From the NCBI GenBank assembly GCA_905372155.1, contig CAJPNZ010000029.1:1-29790 (forward strand): DNA of 29,790 nt, read 5' to 3'. The translations under genes and the position numbers were made by a program. This DNA comes from Propionibacteriaceae bacterium (GTDB taxonomy: Bacteria; Actinomycetota; Actinomycetes; Propionibacteriales; Propionibacteriaceae). The stretch's first letter is position 1; the number at the start of each line of letters is the position of its first letter. A model generated the notes under the pieces. The model did not search any database, was not told the origin of the DNA, and saw only the letters and a list, made by a program, of their open reading frames with translations. This document shows positions 16,386 through 24,603 of this stretch, piece after piece.

Positions 16386-16535
16386 ATGCCGTCCCTGATG
16401 CCGCTCCGCCGCCCCGGTGCGGCGGAGCGCGTGCTGGGAACGCAGTTCCAGCTCTGGCCGGAGTTCCTGCCCACCTACCAAGCTTTGCGGTACGCGGCTT
16501 GGCCGCGCGGCTGCGCGCTGGCGGAGGTGGCGTGA
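16386..16535 (+). pseudogene. Probable 5' stub of a truncated gene downstream of the ROK regulator
   Basis: The ATG at 16386 has a strong ribosome site (GAAGGAG seven bases upstream) 52 bases after the ROK stop, as if it were the next gene of an operon. It reads only 49 residues: a plausible N-terminus with LGTQFQLWPEFLPTYQAL, then Arg/Trp/Ala-rich sequence to a stop at 16535. The open frames beyond it to 16762 do not resemble proteins. The simplest reading is a sugar-utilisation gene whose bulk was deleted. A genuine small protein cannot be excluded. The 16536-16762 interval contains only a hairpin near its end. Confidence 0.35.
16402..16429. repeat. Perfect 11-bp GC hairpin inside the gene stub
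   Basis: CGCTCCGCCGC (16402-16412) and GCGGCGGAGCG (16419-16429) are exact complements with a six-base loop. It begins 16 bases after the stub's ATG. It could attenuate transcription or translation beyond the ROK gene, or be a terminator without a T-tract. Confidence 0.5.
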
Positions 16536-16721
16536 CCGCAACCGGCGGGACGGGATTCCGCCGAGTTCGCCTCCCGACTTTCGGGACACCTTAAGCGCTT
16601 CGACGCGGCAGGCCTGGGCCACCGCGCCCCTGGGCGGCGCCGCCGCCCGCCCGAGGAGCAGGATCGTTGGCCAGCGCGTCGCAGGTGGTCCTGTCGGCGT
16701 TGTTCGTCCGGCCGGGTTGCC

Positions 16722-16753
16722 GGTGGGTCCGCGGTCGTGAGCACGGACCCGCC
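16722..16753 (-). terminator. Hairpin beyond the Tat-exported protein gene
   Basis: GGTGGGTCCG (16722-16731) pairs with CGGACCCGCC (16744-16753) with one G-U, around a 12-base loop. It starts 9 bases past the stop codon of the leftward gene at 16763. There is no T-tract. Confidence 0.5.
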
Positions 16754-16762
16754 ATCGACGTC

Positions 16763-18118
16763 TCACGGCGCGAGGTGCAGCACCACCGGCCAGTTGTTGT
16801 CCCCGCCGGGGGCCGAGTAGTTCCAGAAAGTGGTGTCCAGCCACTGGTCGCCGTGCAGGTGCTGGGCCCGTGACTCGGTGAAGGCGGCGGGCCAGGTGAA
16901 ACCCCGGCCGGAACCGTTGCGGTGGGCCGCGAACTTCCAGCGGCTGCTGCCCTCCGGCCGCAGTTCCAGGTCGTAGGTGTTCCCGGCGTGCAGCGTGACG
17001 TCCTGAGGGATGGGTGCGTCGTACCAGACGAAGTTGGTCACGTGGACGGGTTTCTTCTCGCCATTGACGGTTCGGTGGCCCATCAGATGCGGTGAGAACC
17101 TCGCCTCGTCCCGGACCACCCCGGAGGCCAGTTCCCGCGACCCCTCCAGGAAGCGCCACCGCAGGTCTCCCGCGAGGGTGGCGACGGCCGCCACGGACAC
17201 GCCCGTGACGCGCTTGTCGGCGGAGGGGATGAAACGTTCCCGGACCGGCCGGGATGCGTCGGTCTCGTAGGTGCGCTCGGGATCGACGCTGCCGCTCTCC
17301 ATGTCGGAGGAACCCTGCGACGCGCCGCCGGTGGTGGTGAGCTGCATGATCGGGGCGATCAGTTTGTCCCCCGACCCGGTCGCGGTGAGGTCGAGCCAGG
17401 TGCGGTTCGCACCGGACCCCGGCGCCCTGCGCCCGAGCAGCGTCGCCCAGTCGCTGTCGTTCAACCACCTGGCGGGGCGGCCGATGGGGCGTGGGACGAG
17501 CACGTTGTTGACGCTGATGAAGTTCGTCGGCGGTTGCGGATCGACGTTCTCCAGCACCACGTGATACAGCTCGCCCGCCACCAGGGGACGTGGGTTCTGC
17601 TCGAAGGTGATTTCGTCCAGAAGGGATTGTGGCGAGTTCGGGTTCAGGCCCGGGGTGAAGTGGGTTCGGGCCAGCAGGGTTCCATCCAGGACGGGCAGGT
17701 GCTTGTCGGAACCGTCGTCGGGAAGCACCGTGATGCGGATCCTTCCGCCCGTGCCCGCCGAGTACCCGGAGCCGGTGGGCCAGTACAGGCGGATCTTCTG
17801 CAGCGGTCCCGAGACCACGGCCCGGAACCGGAGGGATGCGATCTTGTCCATGCCGCCCTCGATCCCGATGGGGACGTTGTACAGGGTCGACATGGTGAAC
17901 ACGCCGGGGCCGTAGAGCCGGGAGAACTCCGCTGAATCCAAGCGAAACCCTCCTTCGGGGGGCAGCACCAGACGGGAGGAGTCCCCGGCGGCGGTCTGGT
18001 CCGTGGTTTCGGCGTGGGCGAGTGCGCCGGGAAGACCCAGCGACGCCGCCACCGACAGACTCACCGCGCCGAGCGAACGGCGCGAGATGTGGGGTTGATC
18101 CGGGAAGAGGCTGTTCAT
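16763..18118 (-). CDS. Tat-exported protein of unknown function
   Basis: A 451-residue exported protein. The N-terminus has a twin-arginine signal (ISRRSLGAVSLSVAASLG, Arg13-Arg14) with cleavage likely after AHA at residue 36. The remainder is rich in short beta-like segments and aromatic residues (for example IRLYWPTGSGYSAG, ELYHVVLENVDPQPPTNF, TFWNYSAPGGDNNWPVVLHL), suggesting two beta-sandwich domains with a break near residue 260. No catalytic motif is recognised. GAGG lies seven bases before the ATG. Tat export implies folding before secretion. Its closeness to the ROK/transporter region suggests a role in binding or processing an external carbohydrate, but this is inference from position only. 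Confidence 0.75.
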   Translation of the reverse strand: MNSLFPDQPHISRRSLGAVSLSVAASLGLPGALAHAETTDQTAAGDSSRLVLPPEGGFRLDSAEFSRLYGPGVFTMSTLYNVPIGIEGGMDKIASLRFRAVVSGPLQKIRLYWPTGSGYSAGTGGRIRITVLPDDGSDKHLPVLDGTLLARTHFTPGLNPNSPQSLLDEITFEQNPRPLVAGELYHVVLENVDPQPPTNFISVNNVLVPRPIGRPARWLNDSDWATLLGRRAPGSGANRTWLDLTATGSGDKLIAPIMQLTTTGGASQGSSDMESGSVDPERTYETDASRPVRERFIPSADKRVTGVSVAAVATLAGDLRWRFLEGSRELASGVVRDEARFSPHLMGHRTVNGEKKPVHVTNFVWYDAPIPQDVTLHAGNTYDLELRPEGSSRWKFAAHRNGSGRGFTWPAAFTESRAQHLHGDQWLDTTFWNYSAPGGDNNWPVVLHLAP

Positions 18119-18211
18119 CGCAGTCCTCGTTTCCCTCGTTGCCTGGTCAACAACTCTATGATCCTTGGCCGTGTGGCTCTGTCGTCCGAATGGCCAGTTT
18201 GGAAAAATGCC

Positions 18212-19081
18212 CTACGCCGTCGGTTTGAAGGTTTCCATGGCGACCAGGCCGTCGGGCCCGAAGTGCAGGGCGCGCACCTCCGAGACCACCATTGGTTTGT
18301 CCTTGACCCCCAGGCCCGCGTATATCTCCGGCAGCACCGGGCGGTGCCCGCACACCGCCGTCGGGCGGTCCAGGTTCTTCAACAGCTCCGCCATGAGCTT
18401 GCGCACCGCCTTCGGGTTCTTCGCAGCGGACTCCTCGGTGAGCTGGTCGTAGGTTTCGATGCCGATCTTCTGGGTTTTCGCGTAGGGCTTGAGCGTTTCC
18501 TTGCAGCGCGCCGATGCGGAGCTGACGAGACGTTCGATCCCGAAGGCCGCCAGCACGTCGACGAGACGTTCCGCCTGGCCCCGGCCCCGGCCCGAGAGGC
18601 GGCGTTTCCGGTCGTCACCGGACCAGTGCTTGCGCTGCATCGCCTTGGCGTGGCGGACGATCAGCAGCGCGTTCGTCGGCGGGGCCTGGACGGCCGCCTC
18701 GACGACGGCGCGTTCGTCCGGGTGGGTGAGTTTCCCCAGGGCCGCCTCCACGGGGAACCATTTCACCGCCGACACCTCGTGGTCGGGCCGGCGGGGACGC
18801 TGCGAGAGCACCGCGGAACGCCAGTAGTGAACCGCCTTGGGTTGTTTGCCGACCTTGTAGCGCAGGCTCGGCAGCCGCAACCCCAGCCGGGCCGCCACCC
18901 CCGTCTCCTCCCGGATCTCCCGGACGGCGGTCTCCGGCAGCAGCTCGTCGGCCTCACCCTTGCCCTTCGGCAGCGACCAGTCGTCGTAGCGTTCCCGGTG
19001 GATCAGCAGCACCTGGAGACCGGCGGTGTGCTCGCGCAGCACCACACCCCCCGCGGAGACGATCTTCGGTTTCTTGCTCAT
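18212..19081 (-). CDS. mutT1: Nudix hydrolase fused to histidine phosphatase, MutT1-like
   Basis: A 289-residue two-domain protein. The Nudix domain (about 6-130) has a complete Nudix box from Gly40 to Val62 (GKGEADE, then REIREETGV). The C-terminal domain (about 136-289) is a histidine phosphatase-like fold with the motif RHAKA (Arg143-His144) and a second His in AVCGHRPVLP. This architecture is that of mycobacterial MutT1, which clears 8-oxo-guanine nucleotides and can hydrolyse diadenosine polyphosphates. Its ATG overlaps the ppk1 stop (ATGA), and ppk1-mutT1 adjacency is also known in Mycobacterium. Substrate is inferred from family. Last gene of the glnR-mshD-ppk1-mutT1 operon. Confidence 0.9.
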   Translation of the reverse strand: MSKKPKIVSAGGVVLREHTAGLQVLLIHRERYDDWSLPKGKGEADELLPETAVREIREETGVAARLGLRLPSLRYKVGKQPKAVHYWRSAVLSQRPRRPDHEVSAVKWFPVEAALGKLTHPDERAVVEAAVQAPPTNALLIVRHAKAMQRKHWSGDDRKRRLSGRGRGQAERLVDVLAAFGIERLVSSASARCKETLKPYAKTQKIGIETYDQLTEESAAKNPKAVRKLMAELLKNLDRPTAVCGHRPVLPEIYAGLGVKDKPMVVSEVRALHFGPDGLVAMETFKPTA

Positions 19082-21162
19082 CGGCGGCGCCTTCCCCGGG
19101 TGAGCCGGATCAGCTCCTCCTGCAGGTCGGTCAGCGGCTGGCCATCGGGGTCGGTGGTGTGGACCGACCAGGTGCGGTCCCGCAGCTCCCAGTGAACGGT
19201 TCGGTCATCGAAGGCGCGTTCGAAGAGATCCCTGATGCGGGAGATGTGTCCCGGGTTGGACAATCCGACGATGGCCTCGACCCGTCGGTCCAGGTTGCGG
19301 TGCATCAGGTCCGCCGACCCGATCCCGACGTTCGGTTTTCCGCCCGCCTCGAACCAGTAGATGCGGGAGTGCTCCAGGAACCGCCCCAGGATGGAACGCA
19401 CCCGGATGTTCTCGCTCAGCCCCTCCACGCCGGGCCGGATGGTGCAGATGCCCCGCACCCACACGTCCACCTTCACCCCCGCCTGGGATGCGCGGTAGAG
19501 GGCGTCTATGACGGCCTCGTCGACGATGGAGTTCACCTTGATGCGGATTCCCGACGGCAAACCGGCGGCGTGGCTGGCGATCTCGGTCTCGATGCGTTCC
19601 AGCAGGCCGCTGCGGATGCCGTGCGGGGCGACGAGCAGCCGTCGGTACTCGGTCTGGTGGGTGATCCCGGACAGGTGGTTGAACAGGCGCGCCACGTCGT
19701 CGGTGATGACGGGATTGGCGGTCAACAACCCCATGTCCTCGTAGCTGCGGGCGGTCTTGGGGTGGTAGTTGCCGGTGCCGACGTGGGCGTAGCGGCGCAG
19801 CCCGCCGGATTCCTCGCGCACCACCAGCGACAGCTTGCAGTGGGTTTTCAACCCGACCATGCCGTAGACGACGTGCACCCCCGCCTGCTCCAGCTGCCTG
19901 GCCCAGGAGATGTTGTTCTGCTCGTCGAAACGGGCCTTGATCTCCACCACGGCGAGCACCTGCTTTCCCGCCTGGGCGGCCTCGATGAGGGCGTCGACGA
20001 TGGGGGAGTCACCGGAGGTGCGGTACAGGGTCTGTTTGATGGCCAGCACCGCGGGATCGGCGGCGGCCTGCTCGATGAACCGCTGCACGCTGGTGGCGAA
20101 CGAGTCGTAGGGATGCTGAACCAGCACGTCGCGGCGTTTCAGCGCCTTGAACATGTCGGCGGGGGAGGACGACTCCACCTCCGCCAGGTCCGGGTGGGTG
20201 ATCGGCAGGAAGCCCGGGTACTTGAGGTCCTCGCGGCGCGAGTCCTCCAGGGCGAACAGGCCCGTCAGGTCGAGGGGGGTGGGCAGGTGGAAGACCTCGC
20301 CGGGTGCGACGTCCAGTTCGCTGATGATGGTGGCGAGCATCGTCTCGTCGATGTCGTCCTCTACCTCCAGGCGCACGGGGGGACGGCCCACCTTGCGTCT
20401 CAGCAGCTCCTTCTCCAGCGCGTAGAGAAGGTTTTCGGCGTCGTCCTCCTCCACCTCGATGTCCTCGTTGCGGGTGACGCGGAAGGTGGCGTGGTCCAGC
20501 ACCTCCATGCCCGCGAACAGCTGCCCGAGGTGCCGGGAGATGATCTCCTCCAGGGGCACGAACCGCCCCTCGGCGAGTTTCACGAACCGTGACAGGTTGG
20601 TGGGCACCTTCACGCGGGCGAACTGACTGGCGCCCGTCGCGGGGTTGCGCAGCAGCACGGCGAGGTTCACCGACAGCCCGGAGATGTAGGGGAACGGGTG
20701 CGACGGGTCCACCGCGAGGGGGGTCAGCACCGGGAAGATGCGTTCCCCGAACAGGGTGCGCATCCGATCCTTCTCCGCGGCGGTCAGTTCATCCCAGGTG
20801 AGGATCTCGATGCCCTCGGCGCGCAGCTGGGGACGGATCTCCTGTTGGAACAGGCGGGACTGCTCGGCGACGAGCTCGGCGGTGCGTTCCAGGATCGAGG
20901 TGTGCAACTCACCCGGCCGGGCGCCGGTGATGGCGGTCACCGCCACCCCGGCATGGATGCGGCGTTTCAGCCCCGCGACCCGCACCATGAAGAACTCGTC
21001 GAGGTTGTTGGAGAAGATCGCCAGGAACTTCACGCGCTCCAGCAGGGGGATACGTTTCGCGTCCCGGGCAAGGTCCAGTACCCGGTTGTTGAAGTCCAGC
21101 CAGGCCAGCTCCCGGTCCAGGTAGCGGTGCTTCGGGAGTTTTTCATTCCTGTGTCCGCTCAC
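19078..21162 (-). CDS. ppk1: Polyphosphate kinase 1
   Basis: A 694-residue enzyme that reversibly polymerises the terminal phosphate of ATP into polyphosphate. The N-terminal domain begins at the conserved RYLDRELAWLDFNNRVL (13-30) and NLDEFFMVRVAGLK (53-66). The catalytic core has VEIKARFDEQNNISWAR, the phosphorylated His441 in GLKTHCKLSLVVRE, and His460 in YAHVGTGNYHPKTA. Near the C-terminus GSADLMHRNLDRRVE is also diagnostic. Translation starts at a GTG overlapping the mshD stop (GTGA), so it is coupled to mshD. All key residues are present, so activity is expected. Confidence 0.97.
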   Translation of the reverse strand: MSGHRNEKLPKHRYLDRELAWLDFNNRVLDLARDAKRIPLLERVKFLAIFSNNLDEFFMVRVAGLKRRIHAGVAVTAITGARPGELHTSILERTAELVAEQSRLFQQEIRPQLRAEGIEILTWDELTAAEKDRMRTLFGERIFPVLTPLAVDPSHPFPYISGLSVNLAVLLRNPATGASQFARVKVPTNLSRFVKLAEGRFVPLEEIISRHLGQLFAGMEVLDHATFRVTRNEDIEVEEDDAENLLYALEKELLRRKVGRPPVRLEVEDDIDETMLATIISELDVAPGEVFHLPTPLDLTGLFALEDSRREDLKYPGFLPITHPDLAEVESSSPADMFKALKRRDVLVQHPYDSFATSVQRFIEQAAADPAVLAIKQTLYRTSGDSPIVDALIEAAQAGKQVLAVVEIKARFDEQNNISWARQLEQAGVHVVYGMVGLKTHCKLSLVVREESGGLRRYAHVGTGNYHPKTARSYEDMGLLTANPVITDDVARLFNHLSGITHQTEYRRLLVAPHGIRSGLLERIETEIASHAAGLPSGIRIKVNSIVDEAVIDALYRASQAGVKVDVWVRGICTIRPGVEGLSENIRVRSILGRFLEHSRIYWFEAGGKPNVGIGSADLMHRNLDRRVEAIVGLSNPGHISRIRDLFERAFDDRTVHWELRDRTWSVHTTDPDGQPLTDLQEELIRLTRGRRRR

Positions 21163-21974
21163 GGCGCGTCTCCCTGCCGGTAGGCGGTGTCGACGCTCAG
21201 CGTGCGGAAACCGGTGGCGGCATACAGCGCCACCACCCGCTCCTCGGCGGCCTCGACGTACAGTTCGACGTTCTCACAGCCGATGGTGTGCAGGTGGGCC
21301 AGTCCTGCGGTCAACAGGGCCCGTCCCAGCCCGGCGCCCCCGTGGTCGGGGCGGACCGCCAGGACGTAGACCTCACCCAGGTTCGCGTCGTGGCGTTTCG
21401 TCCAGTGGAAACCGGACACCTCGTCGTCGTGGTGCGCCACCAGCAACCCGCCCGCATCGAACCACGGCTGCCGGGTCAGCGCCTGGAAGTCGTCGACGGT
21501 GAGTCTTCCCTGTTCCGGGTGGTGCGCGAAGGCCACCCGGTTGACCGCCACCACCCCTTCGGTGTCCGTCGTTTCGAAGGGAAGGATGCGGTAGCCGGGA
21601 GGTGCGGGTACCGCGGCGATTCCCGCGAGGGGGCGTCCCATCCGCAGCAGCTCACGTATCGGCTGGAGACCCAGCTTCGCCGCGACGGCGCGGGCAGCGG
21701 GCAGGGTGCGGAACGCCCAGACGGAGTGCCCGGGACGGGCCTCGACGGCCTCGCTCACCAGGGATGTGCCGAGCCCCTTGCCCCTGGCCCCGGGGGAGAC
21801 GGCGACCAGGATGGTGTCGTCGTGGTCGTCGAGGACCGCGAAACCGTCCTGGTGCGTCAGCACCTCACCCTTCCGGGTGCGATCCAGCACCAGGAGAGCG
21901 GAGTCGTTGAGGGGGCTGAAACCGTCACGGGCCTCGCAGGCAGCAGCTATCACACGGGGGTCTAGTTCAGGCAT
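21159..21974 (-). CDS. mshD: Mycothiol synthase
   Basis: A 271-residue protein with two GNAT domains. It is expected to acetylate the cysteine amine of Cys-GlcN-inositol with acetyl-CoA, the last step of mycothiol synthesis. Acetyl-CoA-binding patterns appear in both halves: VAVSPGARGKGLGTSLV and VLAVRPDHGGAGLGRALL. NVELYVEAAEERVVALYAATGF near the end is typical of MshD. The ATG at 21974 (MPELDPRV) is chosen because in-frame sequence upstream lies over the regulator gene and is not protein-like. The start overlaps the end of the glnR-like gene by eight bases, and the stop overlaps ppk1. Presence of mtr in the window supports the assignment. Confidence 0.93.
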   Translation of the reverse strand: MPELDPRVIAAACEARDGFSPLNDSALLVLDRTRKGEVLTHQDGFAVLDDHDDTILVAVSPGARGKGLGTSLVSEAVEARPGHSVWAFRTLPAARAVAAKLGLQPIRELLRMGRPLAGIAAVPAPPGYRILPFETTDTEGVVAVNRVAFAHHPEQGRLTVDDFQALTRQPWFDAGGLLVAHHDDEVSGFHWTKRHDANLGEVYVLAVRPDHGGAGLGRALLTAGLAHLHTIGCENVELYVEAAEERVVALYAATGFRTLSVDTAYRQGDAP

Positions 21975-22623
21975 CGTGATCCTCCCAACGTGCCGCGAAC
22001 CGGTAACCGACGTTGCGCACGGTTCCGATGAAGTGGTCGAACTGGCCGAGCTTCGCGCGCAGCCTGCGGATGTGGACGTCGACGGTGCGGGTGCCGCCGA
22101 AGTAGTCGTAACCCCACACCTTGCTGAGCAGCACCTCACGGGTCAGCACCTTTCCCTGGTGCTGCACCAGGTAGCGGAGCAGTTCGAACTCGGTGTAGGT
22201 CAGGTCGAGGGGATCGCCTGAGATGGTGGCGTGGTAGGCGTCCTCGTCTATGCGGATGGGTCCTGCCACCAGTACGTGTGGCTGTTCTCCTGCGTGCAGC
22301 AGCAATCGCAGCCGGACGTCGACCTCCGCCGCCTCACAGCCGTCGAGAACGAAGTCCGAGAAGCCCCAGTCGTGGCTCAGCAGTCCCAGGGCCGATGTCG
22401 TGACCATGAGCAGCACGGGCATGTCGGGGTGGGTCTGCCGGACGATGGTGGTGGCGGTGCGCGCCCAGGCGAGGTCGTCGCGGGCATCGACGACGACAAC
22501 GTCGGCGACGTCCATGCTGCGCAGGGCCTCCTCCGCGCTCGCGGCGGTGCTGAGGTCGTGATTCAGCAGCGACAGGAAGTCGGGCGCCGGACCGGTGGGG
22601 GAGACCAGTAGGATCGAGCTCAC
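21967..22623 (-). CDS. glnR: GlnR-like OmpR-family winged-helix regulator
   Basis: A 218-residue regulator with a receiver-like domain (1-110) and a C-terminal winged helix (about 125-215). The DNA-binding part is highly characteristic: DLTYTEFELLRYLVQHQGKV, VWGYDYFGGTRTVDVHIRRL and GTVRNVGYRF. The receiver lacks the usual acidic pair (it starts SSILLVSPTGP) but keeps VVVDARDDL, the pattern of actinobacterial GlnR proteins, which act without a partner kinase. GlnR controls nitrogen metabolism, and its linkage to mshD is known in Mycobacterium. GTG at 22623 is preferred because GGGAGG lies five bases upstream; the ATG at 22626 has only a two-base gap. Confidence 0.82.
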   Translation of the reverse strand: MSSILLVSPTGPAPDFLSLLNHDLSTAASAEEALRSMDVADVVVVDARDDLAWARTATTIVRQTHPDMPVLLMVTTSALGLLSHDWGFSDFVLDGCEAAEVDVRLRLLLHAGEQPHVLVAGPIRIDEDAYHATISGDPLDLTYTEFELLRYLVQHQGKVLTREVLLSKVWGYDYFGGTRTVDVHIRRLRAKLGQFDHFIGTVRNVGYRFAARWEDHDA

Positions 22624-22651
22624 CATCACCTCCCAGTCTCTGCGAGTCCCT

Positions 22652-22657
22652 ATCGTA
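22652..22657 (-). promoter_or_regulatory. Candidate -10 of the glnR operon
   Basis: TACGAT on the - strand fits TANNNT and would start transcription near 22645, giving a leader of about 22 bases that contains GGGAGG. The -35 is weak. Confidence 0.4.
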
Positions 22658-22834
22658 TCCGTAGGCGCAGCGGGACAGGCCCCGCGCAAGGGGATGTATG
22701 GGGATTCGCAGGAAGGTGTGGTGTGGTCGAGGTCGCACGAAGCGGACCGGAAGTCCCGAAAAAATCGGCGCGCATCTCCTCCGGGGCATTTCCTGTTCAC
22801 TAGGATGACGGTGAATCCGAGAAGGGAGACCGCA

Positions 22835-24211
22835 ATGTCGCAACAGGGCCTGGAAGCCGCTCGCAGGAAGATGACGGAAGCCCGGGTGGTTCCTTCCGCG
22901 ATCGAGGTGTTCTCCCACTACTACCAGCTCCTGGAATCGGGGGAAACCGGACTGATCCGGGAGGAAAGCATCGATCCCCTGCTCGATCCGCCGATGCTCG
23001 ATGACGTCGAGGTCAGCGACAACGAGGCCCGCGAAGCGATCGGCGCAACCGTCATGATCAAGCTCAACGGCGGGCTTGGCACATCAATGGGGCTGGACAG
23101 GGCCAAGAACCTGCTTGAGGTGCGTGACGGCCTGAATTTCCTGGACCTCATCGTGCAACAGGTGCGGGCGGCCCGACGGGACTGGGACGCCCCGCTCCCG
23201 TTGTTGTTCATGAACTCCTTCCGCACCGAGACCGACACCCTCGCCCACCTGGAGCGCTACCCCGACCTTCCCGTCGACGATCTACCGCTCAGCTTCCTGC
23301 AGAGCCAGGAACCGAAGCTCCGGGCCGATGACCTGACCCCGGTGGAATGGCCCGAGGATCCGTCCCTGGAATGGTGCCCGCCCGGTCACGGCGATCTTTA
23401 CACCGCCCTGTGGAGCCACAACCTGTTGCAGCGGTTGACCGAGAAGGGGTTCCGCTACGCCTGCATCTCCAACGGGGACAACCTTGGGGCCGCGCCGAAC
23501 GCCCGTCTGGCAGGTTGGTTCGCGGCCTCGGGTGCCCCCTACGCCGCCGAGCTGTGCCGCCGCACCATCAACGACCGCAAGGGCGGGCACCTGGCCATCC
23601 GCAAACGTGACGGGCAGCTCATCCTTCGTGACACCGCCCAGACCGCACCCGAGGAGATGGATTATTTCACCGACGAGCACCGGCATCCGTTCTTCCACAC
23701 CAACAACCTGTGGTTCGACCTGCAACGTCTGCTCGACACCATCCGCGAACGCGACGCGGTGCTCGGCCTGCCGATGATCCGCAACGAGAAGACGGTGGAT
23801 CCGGCCGATCCCGGCTCGCCCAAGGTCATCCAGGTGGAAACGGCGATGGGGGCCGCGATCGAGGTTTTTCCGGGGGCCACCGCCATCTGCGTCGGACGCG
23901 ATCGGTTCCAGCCCGTCAAGACCACCAACGAGCTGCTGCTGCTGCGCTCCGACGTCTACGACCTCGATGAGAACGGCCATCTCGTGGCACGCTCCGCCAC
24001 ACCCGAGATCAACTTGGACTCCCGGTACTACAAGACCATCCAGGACTTCGACGCCCGCATCCCGCAGTCCCCGTCGCTGCGCGGGGCCGAAAGCCTCCGG
24101 GTCAAGGGGGACTGGACCTTCGAACCGGACGTGAAGGTGGTGGGTTCCGTCGAACTACCCGACGAGGGGAGGCCACGGGTGATCCCCGGCGGTACCGTCC
24201 TGGGCGCCTGA
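22835..24211 (+). CDS. UTP--glucose-1-phosphate uridylyltransferase, eukaryote-type (UGP/UDPGP family)
   Basis: A 458-residue enzyme making UDP-glucose from UTP and glucose-1-phosphate. The nucleotide-binding signature LNGGLGTSMG is at 77-86, followed by DRAKNLLEVRDGLNFLDL, the family SFRTETDTLAHLERY segment, PPGHGDLYTALW, YACISNGDNLGA, FFHTNNLWFDLQRL, and PVKTTNELLLLRSDVY. These are UDPGP (PF01704-type) features, distinct from bacterial GalU. The ATG at 22835 has AAGGGAG seven bases upstream; an in-frame ATG at 22805 lacks a site. UDP-glucose feeds glycogen, trehalose or surface glycans. It is divergent from glnR and ends two bases before the next reading frame. Confidence 0.93.
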   Translation: MSQQGLEAARRKMTEARVVPSAIEVFSHYYQLLESGETGLIREESIDPLLDPPMLDDVEVSDNEAREAIGATVMIKLNGGLGTSMGLDRAKNLLEVRDGLNFLDLIVQQVRAARRDWDAPLPLLFMNSFRTETDTLAHLERYPDLPVDDLPLSFLQSQEPKLRADDLTPVEWPEDPSLEWCPPGHGDLYTALWSHNLLQRLTEKGFRYACISNGDNLGAAPNARLAGWFAASGAPYAAELCRRTINDRKGGHLAIRKRDGQLILRDTAQTAPEEMDYFTDEHRHPFFHTNNLWFDLQRLLDTIRERDAVLGLPMIRNEKTVDPADPGSPKVIQVETAMGAAIEVFPGATAICVGRDRFQPVKTTNELLLLRSDVYDLDENGHLVARSATPEINLDSRYYKTIQDFDARIPQSPSLRGAESLRVKGDWTFEPDVKVVGSVELPDEGRPRVIPGGTVLGA

Positions 24212-24213
24212 CC

Positions 24214-24558
24214 TTGGCCGACGAGGCGGTGGAGCTCGCCTGGGCGCTCACGGGCGAGGCCCTGCCGGTCACCGGCGACGCAGCCGGTCTGGTCGCCGAG
24301 CTGGCCCGGCTCGGCTGGGACGCCGAGCGGTTGACCACACTGCGGGCGGAACGGATGCGGCGGCGACTGCCTTGGCCTTTCCCGATCGGCCTGGATGCTC
24401 GTGAAGAGCTGGGTTTCGCGCGTTTCGATGCGCTGCTTGCCCGGGTGAGGAAAGAATTGGGCCTGGCCGGGACGAGGTCCCGGGCGCAGGCCCCGGTGCG
24501 TCCGCCCAATGCCGACGAACGCCGGCTGCTGGCGGATCGGCCGCCCCACTGGGGATGA
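24214..24558 (+). CDS. Small hypothetical protein coupled to the UDP-glucose pyrophosphorylase
   Basis: A 114-residue predicted cytoplasmic protein, Leu/Ala/Arg-rich and largely helical, with LAELARLGWDAERLTTLRAE and a central WPFPIGLDAREELGF. The third codon position is very GC-rich, as in neighbouring genes, supporting coding. The frame opens at TTG two bases after the previous stop; a GTG at 24229 after GACGAGG is an alternative start. I do not recognise the family. Position implies co-translation with UDP-glucose synthesis. Confidence 0.6.
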   Translation: MADEAVELAWALTGEALPVTGDAAGLVAELARLGWDAERLTTLRAERMRRRLPWPFPIGLDAREELGFARFDALLARVRKELGLAGTRSRAQAPVRPPNADERRLLADRPPHWG

Positions 24559-24603
24559 TCGCTCGCCGAAGCTCTCACCCAGCGGAGCGGCACGTCGATG
24601 GAA

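Noticed and set aside
19159..20592. A 477-codon + strand reading frame opposite ppk1
   Set aside because: It is antisense to a full-length, motif-complete polyphosphate kinase; Val/Gly/Asp/His-rich shadow sequence with no recognisable domain.
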